This document shows, piece by piece, positions 6,792 through 10,544 of a stretch of DNA of 10,544 bases. The translations under genes were made by a program, and so were the position numbers. Position 1 is the first letter of the stretch; every line of letters begins with the position of its first letter. Below the pieces are notes generated by a model that saw only the letters and a program-made list of their open reading frames with translations, was not told where the DNA came from and searched no databases. The stretch comes from an uncultured Collinsella sp. (lineage in GTDB: Bacteria; Actinomycetota; Coriobacteriia; Coriobacteriales; Coriobacteriaceae): assembly GCA_900542945.1 (NCBI GenBank), contig UQPI01000069.1:1-10544 (forward strand), read 5' to 3'.

Positions 6792-8333
6792 CTATTCCGC
6801 ATCGACCACACGAAGCAGATATGCCACGCGCGTTGCGGCCGTGCATTTAAAACGCTCGTCCGCGCGAACGCCCGCGACCCATACTACGGCACCTCCCGGA
6901 GCCGTTCTTACCACGGGTACGCCAGAGCGGTCTGAAACAGGAATGCGCGCCTCGTTCAACAGGTCTGACACTTTCTTGCTTCGGCCGTTCATCCCCAACG
7001 GGCACATCACGTCTCCCGGCACAGGGCTATCCACCCACAGGCGCGCCAATCGCGCCTCGGCGGGAATCTCCCCGCGCGAGCCGGCTAGCATCCGCTCGCT
7101 ATCGCGGTCGGCGAACCCCAGGGCCGCCGCATCCACCAAGGCCGCAACCTCTCCGGCAGCAGCAAGCTCGCGGGCACGGTGCACGATATCGCACCCCGGC
7201 TCCACAGCCATCGGCTCTGCTGTCAGCATACGCCCCGCCCCCAGCGGCAGACGACCGGGAACGGAGATCCAGTCGGCCACTAAGCCCTCGCGCGCCGCCG
7301 GGGCCTTGAGCGCCAGCATGCCAAACTCCACACGGGCATCAATTCCCGCAGGAAGCGTAACCGAGCCCGAGCCCGCAGCGACGCAGGCAAGTACCCGTTC
7401 TACATGCCGCATCTCCGGTCGCGCGTCGGGATCGATACGCTTAATCGCCAACCGCACGATACGCCGTGCAATCACAACCTCAGCGGCGGCAAGACGGCGC
7501 GCATCGAGCACCAGTGCGCCCGCCGCCTCCTTGCGCAGGCAGCTTCGAAACGCCTGTGCCGAAAGCTGAGAAAGAAAGGCATCTTCGTCGCCCAGAATTT
7601 CGCAAGCGGCGCCAATCGTCTTACAGACGTTCGCGTTGCGCTGCGCCACCACCGGCATCACCCGATGGCGCACATAGTTGCGCAGGTACGAAACGTCCTC
7701 GTTGCTTTCATCTTCCCGCCACGGCTGACCGTGCACCTGCAGATAGCTCACGAGCTCATCATGCGTGAGGTCGAGCAAGGGGCGCACCACAATGTTCCGA
7801 CGGCGTGGAATGCTTGATAGACCCGCGGGACCCGACCCTTTAATGGCATTCATCAAAAATGTTTCCGCGCGGTCCGACGAGGTATGCGCGGTACAGATAC
7901 GAGCCGCCGTCCGCGGTGCGCCCGATTCGGCACAAAGTTCGCGAACATATCTCCGTGCCGCGGCATAGCGCACCTCGCGGGCCGCAGCCTCGATATTGCC
8001 CGATTCGTCATCAAAATAGGCATGCTCAACGCACAGCGGCAAGCCGTATTGCACGCACAAATCACGTACAAAGGCCTCGTCGCCATCGGATGCCTCCCCG
8101 CGCAGATGATGGTTTACATGCAGCACGTGCAATCGCTCGCGCGCAATGGGAGCGACGCCGCGCCCGTCCTGAATATCCAGCTTTGATGTGCAAGCCATAA
8201 GGAGCAGCGCCGTCGAGTCCGCACCGCCTGATACCATGAGCACTACGGGGGCAGCGGCCTGCCGCGTTGCCAGGGCGCTCTTATCCGTCCTCGGCGCGGC
8301 ATGATGTCCATAGTGCTGAGATACCGTTGGCAT
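6792..8333 (-). CDS. tilS: tRNA(Ile)-lysidine synthase TilS
   Basis: An N-type PP-loop ATPase that attaches lysine to C34 of tRNA-Ile (CAU anticodon), changing its decoding from AUG to AUA and its charging from Met to Ile. The 513-residue protein has the PP-loop SGGADS at 35-40, LHVNHHLRGE (71-80), TAHTSSDRAETFLMN (148-162), GSGPAGLSSI (166-175) and RPLL (184-187). These are characteristic of the TilS catalytic domain. A divergent middle region follows, then a C-terminal substrate-binding part with MNGRSKKVSDLLNEARIP (448-465). Length matches long TilS forms. Start 8333 has AGGAGG (8340-8345) at 6 nt spacing. It is first of the tilS-hpt-ftsH block and divergent from walJ. The region is Arg/Ala-rich and high-GC, producing long open antisense frames that I judge spurious. 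Confidence 0.95.
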   Translation of the reverse strand: MPTVSQHYGHHAAPRTDKSALATRQAAAPVVLMVSGGADSTALLLMACTSKLDIQDGRGVAPIARERLHVLHVNHHLRGEASDGDEAFVRDLCVQYGLPLCVEHAYFDDESGNIEAAAREVRYAAARRYVRELCAESGAPRTAARICTAHTSSDRAETFLMNAIKGSGPAGLSSIPRRRNIVVRPLLDLTHDELVSYLQVHGQPWREDESNEDVSYLRNYVRHRVMPVVAQRNANVCKTIGAACEILGDEDAFLSQLSAQAFRSCLRKEAAGALVLDARRLAAAEVVIARRIVRLAIKRIDPDARPEMRHVERVLACVAAGSGSVTLPAGIDARVEFGMLALKAPAAREGLVADWISVPGRLPLGAGRMLTAEPMAVEPGCDIVHRARELAAAGEVAALVDAAALGFADRDSERMLAGSRGEIPAEARLARLWVDSPVPGDVMCPLGMNGRSKKVSDLLNEARIPVSDRSGVPVVRTAPGGAVVWVAGVRADERFKCTAATRVAYLLRVVDAE

Positions 8334-8361
8334 TCGCTTCCTCCTCTATTCGTCCGCACCC

Positions 8362-8367
8362 ATTGTA
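8362..8367 (-). promoter_or_regulatory. Candidate -10 element of tilS
   Basis: TACAAT on the minus strand, 28 nt before the tilS start, inside the 48-bp tilS-walJ divergent gap. No clear -35 is seen; it would fall within the first codons of walJ, so expression of the two genes may interfere. Confidence 0.4.
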
Positions 8368-8381
8368 TCCTTTGGAATCTT

Positions 8382-9191
8382 ATGTCTCGCCTGCACCTTC
8401 ATATCCTCGGCAGCGGCTCAAAAGGCAACTGCGCACTCGTCGAGGGGCCTCAGGGGCTCATCATGATCGACAACGGCCTGTCCCGCCGCGAGACACTTAA
8501 ACGCATGGCGGAGCTTGGCCTCTCGGCAGACGACGTCGCCGCTCTAGTAATCACCCATGAGCATGGTGACCATATCAAGGGGCTCGATGTATGGTGCAAG
8601 CACTGGCATGGTCCCCTCTTTGCCAGCAGGGACACCCTTTCATGCAAAGAAAACCTCGCGCACCTGCCCGTAGAGGAATTTGACCCCGGCGACACGCTCC
8701 CCATTGCCGGCATCCACGTGCAAACCTACTCAACATCGCACGATGTCATCAATCCTGTCGGCTATCGATTTAATGCTCTCGATGATTCCATTGGGTTTGC
8801 CACCGACACCGGAGAGTTATCGAGCAAGGCCATAGGCATCCTCAAAGACTGTCGAGTTCTCGCGCTCGAAAGTAACCACGATGTAACTATGTTACGCGAA
8901 GGACCGTACCCACGCTTTCTTCAGGAGCGCATCCTGTCCACAAAGGGGCATCTCTCCAACAACCAGGCCGCCGAAGCCGCGCGCGAACTTGTTACCGATC
9001 GCACCGAACAGCTCATCGCCATGCATATCAGCCAGGACAATAATCGTCCAAGCCTTACCGTCAAAAGCTATGCCAACGCGCTTGATGCAAGTCTCGATGA
9101 TGAACTCGGCAGTTCTGCCACCCGTCTTCAAGGGCCACGGAAGCTCTCGATACGCCCTGCAAGTCAGTATCAACCGACAACTATTCAATAG
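8382..9191 (+). CDS. walJ: WalJ/YycJ-family MBL-fold metallohydrolase
   Basis: A 269-residue metallo-beta-lactamase-fold hydrolase close to YycJ (WalJ), a family described as a 5'-to-3' exonuclease-like protein linked to mismatch repair and, in some Gram-positives, encoded beside the WalKR system. The opening HILGSGSKGN (7-16) is typical of YycJ. Metal ligands: THEHGDH (58-64), H120 in STSHD, D142 in ATDTGE; H166 in SNHD, H190 in KGHLSNNQ and H215 in AMHIS complete the active-site set. Start 8382 places this motif directly at the N-terminus. The frame is open from 8301, but those residues would overlap tilS antisense. No strong Shine-Dalgarno precedes 8382 (only a poor GGAA). With a TATCCT hexamer at 8366-8371, a very short leader or leaderless mRNA is possible. 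No walKR genes are adjacent. Confidence 0.85.
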   Translation: MSRLHLHILGSGSKGNCALVEGPQGLIMIDNGLSRRETLKRMAELGLSADDVAALVITHEHGDHIKGLDVWCKHWHGPLFASRDTLSCKENLAHLPVEEFDPGDTLPIAGIHVQTYSTSHDVINPVGYRFNALDDSIGFATDTGELSSKAIGILKDCRVLALESNHDVTMLREGPYPRFLQERILSTKGHLSNNQAAEAARELVTDRTEQLIAMHISQDNNRPSLTVKSYANALDASLDDELGSSATRLQGPRKLSIRPASQYQPTTIQ

Positions 9192-9207
9192 CCCCTCAAG
9201 ACAACAA

Positions 9208-9239
9208 AAGGGGGCTGGGAATCACTTCCCAGCCCCCTT
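9208..9239. terminator. Bidirectional terminator between walJ and hsp20
   Basis: A perfect 14-bp stem (AAGGGGGCTGGGAA with TTCCCAGCCCCCTT) and a TCAC loop, placed between convergent stops at 9191 and 9272. On the minus strand it runs into TTTTGTTGTCTTG, a good T-rich exit for hsp20. The plus-strand exit is weaker (TTAACTC). Confidence 0.92.
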
Positions 9240-9271
9240 AACTCATACTCTCGATTGAAGCAGAGCCATCG

Positions 9272-9703
9272 TTAGTCGATGGAGATCTTCGTGACGTTCT
9301 TCTTCTCGACGATCTTAGGAACCGTAACGGTCAGGATGCCGTCAGCATACTTTGCAGAGAGGCCCTCGCTCGAAGCGTCCTTCAGATATACGCCACGCGT
9401 CGCGCTGTACGAGCTAAACTCCTTCTGGAGGAAGTTCTTACCCTCGTTTTCGGCGCTCTCCTCGACGTTCACGCTGATGGACAGGCGACCCTCATTGAGC
9501 TCAACGTCGATGTCATCCTTGGCGACACCGGTCAGATACGCCTTGACCTCGTAGCCATCGCCCTTGTCCTCAACGTCAACGGGGAACGCCTTGGAGGCAA
9601 TCGAGTTGTTTGCAAGGTCGGTCATATCATCAAACAGATCGAACAGCGAGCTAGCAGAAGGACGAACGCCAAAAACCGAACGATAAGGAACCATGCTTGC
9701 CAT
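9272..9703 (-). CDS. hsp20: Hsp20/alpha-crystallin family small heat shock protein
   Basis: An ATP-independent holdase chaperone, 143 residues, expected to form oligomers that keep unfolding proteins soluble in the cytoplasm. The N-terminal arm (1-38) includes FDLFDDMTDL. The alpha-crystallin domain spans about 39-130 from FPVDVEDKGDGYEVKAYL to the consensus AKYADGILTVTVPK (117-130), whose A-x-x-x-x-G-I-L motif is diagnostic. The tail KKNVTKISID carries an I-S-I (140-142) that fits the I-x-I/V motif docking neighbouring subunits. Start 9703 is set by AAGGAG (9712-9717) with 8 nt spacing; an in-frame ATG at 9736 has no such site. Convergent with walJ and divergent from the tail-anchored gene. 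Regulation is probably through the TATATATG dyad at 9770-9798, since I find neither CIRCE nor HAIR upstream. Confidence 0.95.
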   Translation of the reverse strand: MASMVPYRSVFGVRPSASSLFDLFDDMTDLANNSIASKAFPVDVEDKGDGYEVKAYLTGVAKDDIDVELNEGRLSISVNVEESAENEGKNFLQKEFSSYSATRGVYLKDASSEGLSAKYADGILTVTVPKIVEKKNVTKISID

Positions 9704-9711
9704 GTTTACCA

Positions 9712-9717
9712 CTCCTT
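9712..9717 (-). promoter_or_regulatory. Ribosome binding site fixing the hsp20 start
   Basis: AAGGAG on the minus strand, 8 nt before the ATG at 9703. It selects this start over the in-frame ATG at 9736. Confidence 0.75.
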
Positions 9718-9769
9718 TTAAGGACTGCCGAGCCATCTTCTAGGTGACTGGGACTTCTTTTGACGCTCT

Positions 9770-9798
9770 TATATATGCCCACCCAGTGCCCATATATA
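9770..9798. promoter_or_regulatory. Inverted repeat, candidate hsp20 operator/promoter
   Basis: TATATATG (9770-9777) and CATATATA (9791-9798) form a perfect 8-bp dyad with a 13-nt spacer; half-site centres are 21 bp apart, two helical turns. It lies 66 nt upstream of the hsp20 start. On the minus strand the proximal half (CATATATAAG) could serve as the -10 and the distal half would cover the -35 region, so a bound dimer would block the polymerase. Resembles neither CIRCE nor HAIR. Confidence 0.5.
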
Positions 9799-9939
9799 CA
9801 TCGACTATAAAGTTTTTTGAGTCCAGTACTATAAGCATATCTAAGTGTGTATGACTCAGGTTTTAGTAAGGTTAAGGTTCTTTGAACCAGAGCTTAAATA
9901 ACAAGTATGTTCGCAGCTACAAATAACAAGGGGCTTACA
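9799..9939. other. AT-rich intergenic region with short repeats
   Basis: Markedly more AT-rich than the rest of the window. It holds ACTATAA twice (9804-9810 and 9828-9834, 24 bp apart), GGTTC-TTT-GAACC as a small dyad (9876-9888), and AAATAACAAG twice (9896-9905 and 9921-9930, 25 bp apart). A possible plus-strand promoter is TTGAAC (9882-9887) and TATGTT (9906-9911) with an 18-bp spacer. No coding potential seen. Confidence 0.4.
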
Positions 9940-9941
9940 AT
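9936..9941 (+). promoter_or_regulatory. Candidate -10 of the tail-anchored protein gene
   Basis: TACAAT lies 39 nt before the start at 9981, the same spacing range as at the other gene starts here. The -35 is weak. If this is the -10, the small leader frame beginning at 9940 would not be transcribed from this promoter. Confidence 0.35.
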
Positions 9942-9972
9942 GAGCGCGTACACGTTGTTGGTAACGAGCTAA
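9940..9972 (+). CDS. Possible 10-residue leader peptide
   Basis: A short frame encodes MSAYTLLVTS. AAGGGG (9928-9933) lies 6 nt upstream of its ATG, and its TAA stop (9970-9972) overlaps the AAAGGG ribosome binding site (9971-9976) of the next gene, a layout suited to translational coupling. It is not rich in any one amino acid, so classic attenuation is not suggested. Its ATG overlaps the TACAAT at 9936-9941; if that hexamer is the promoter -10, the peptide is not made from that transcript. It would need the upstream TTGAAC/TATGTT promoter. Confidence 0.25.
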   Translation: MSAYTLLVTS

Positions 9973-9980
9973 AGGGCATC

Positions 9981-10448
9981 ATGGACGACCAAAACCAGAA
10001 CAATATGTTTATGCCGACGCAGGGCGAAGATACTTCTACGCAGCCGCCACGGTTCCATCGCCCCCACATCTCGCAAGAGCCCATCAATGACCCAGAGCCC
10101 GATTATGTGACGAGAAACCGATATCAAACGCTCGAGGATGCCCAAACGGGACGTAAACATATGGGCGTCGCCTCGGGAGACCCTGTATATCTGAAAGACG
10201 CACCATTATCTAAAAACAGCGCAGCTAGTGATGAGCCGATGAAAGCATCCGCCGTCCATCAACAAAGAGGGCCTCGACCAAAGCAAACCTTGACGCATTC
10301 GGCTCGCTATCTCGAAACGCCAAAACAGGGAAAGTCAATCTTCGTTTCGTCAAGTAAACGACGCAAGCAGCATCAGCTGACAATTCTGCTTTTGATCATT
10401 GCGGCCATAGCAGTTGCCCTTGTTATACGATTTATTTTCTTTAAATAA
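9981..10448 (+). CDS. Tail-anchored single-pass membrane protein, unknown function
   Basis: I do not recognise a family for this 155-residue protein. Residues 1-118 are polar, Pro/Gln/Asn/Asp-rich and probably disordered, with no signal peptide or cysteine. A basic patch (KRRKQH, 126-131) precedes one hydrophobic segment (about 133-154) that ends at FIFFK. This predicts a C-terminal tail anchor with the N-terminal part in the cytoplasm by the positive-inside rule. Start 9981 has AAAGGG 4 nt upstream, a rather short spacing; the site overlaps the stop of a possible leader peptide. The gene is divergent from hsp20 and followed by a terminator, so it is probably monocistronic. The body may be a flexible linker or scaffold at the membrane, for example for cell envelope or division factors; that is speculation. 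Confidence 0.75.
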   Translation: MDDQNQNNMFMPTQGEDTSTQPPRFHRPHISQEPINDPEPDYVTRNRYQTLEDAQTGRKHMGVASGDPVYLKDAPLSKNSAASDEPMKASAVHQQRGPRPKQTLTHSARYLETPKQGKSIFVSSSKRRKQHQLTILLLIIAAIAVALVIRFIFFK

Positions 10449-10479
10449 AGGCTCAATACCAAAAACAACAAGATCGTCT

Positions 10480-10502
10480 GGTGTAATTGAGTCATTTACA
10501 CC
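10480..10502 (+). other. Small 3' hairpin after the tail-anchored gene
   Basis: GGTGTAA (10480-10486) and TTACACC (10496-10502) form a 7-bp stem with a 9-nt loop containing the palindrome TGAGTCA. It lies between the stop at 10448 and the terminator at 10517. No T-tract follows it. Role unknown; it may stabilise the 3' end. Confidence 0.35.
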
Positions 10503-10516
10503 CCGTAAACGCAAAA

Positions 10517-10544
10517 AAGGGGGAGGCCGCGAGGCCTCCCCCTT
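10517..10544 (+). terminator. Strong rho-independent-type terminator at the window edge
   Basis: A perfect 12-bp stem (AAGGGGGAGGCC with GGCCTCCCCCTT) capped by a GCGA tetraloop (GNRA type), preceded by an A-run that would be the T-tract for minus-strand transcription. It is cut by the window end, so the plus-strand T-tract cannot be judged. It ends the tail-anchored gene and possibly a convergent gene beyond the edge. Confidence 0.85.

Noticed and set aside
6643..7569. 308-codon open frame on the plus strand opposite tilS
   Set aside because: Ser/Arg/Ala-rich low-complexity translation, antisense to tilS and overlapping the hpt start; no ribosome binding site or domain.
9704..9980. CIRCE or HspR (HAIR) operator upstream of hsp20
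   Set aside because: TTGAGT (9818) and ACTCA (9853 area) occur, but their spacing is about 30 nt rather than the 7 of HAIR; no TTAGCACTC-N9-GAGTGCTAA.
1..10544. tRNA, rRNA or CRISPR array
   Set aside because: No cloverleaf-like dyad with CCA-type end, no rRNA-like stretch and no regularly spaced repeat array noticed on reading both strands; a tRNAscan/CRISPR search was not possible.

Overview
The window is a GC-rich, densely coded bacterial chromosome segment with intact housekeeping genes and no phage, plasmid or CRISPR content. Gene content, codon choice and Shine-Dalgarno-led starts suggest a gut actinobacterium of the class Coriobacteriia, most likely Collinsella or a close relative. That assignment is inferred from general resemblance, not from a database match.

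Layout from left to right: (i) rlmD (+), a 23S rRNA uracil-C5 methyltransferase with an unusual Lys/Ser-rich N-terminal extension; (ii) a terminator shared with a convergent PHP-family metal phosphoesterase (-); (iii) a class I/II PLP aminotransferase (-), followed at its 3' end by a hairpin that overlaps a near-consensus parS site; (iv) a 64-bp near-perfect palindrome (REPIN/MITE-like) just upstream of the aminotransferase promoter; (v) the tilS-hpt-ftsH block (-), read in that order and ending in a terminator; (vi) walJ (yycJ) (+), divergent from tilS across a 48-bp gap; (vii) a shared terminator and a convergent hsp20 gene (-); (viii) an AT-rich intergenic region with dyads and direct repeats; (ix) a small tail-anchored membrane protein of unknown function (+); (x) a strong terminator at the right edge.

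The genes fit together as housekeeping: rRNA modification (rlmD), tRNA-Ile decoding (tilS), purine salvage (hpt), membrane protein quality control (ftsH), protein folding under stress (hsp20) and DNA repair or maintenance (walJ). The tilS-hpt-ftsH order is a known Gram-positive arrangement that lies near the replication origin in Bacillus subtilis, as does walJ/yycJ there. That is consistent with the parS-like site.

I see no complete novel multi-gene system. The parts least explained by known families are the REPIN-like palindrome, the parS-like site, the TATATATG dyad upstream of hsp20, the abrupt Arg-codon switch inside rlmD, and the tail-anchored protein with its leader region.
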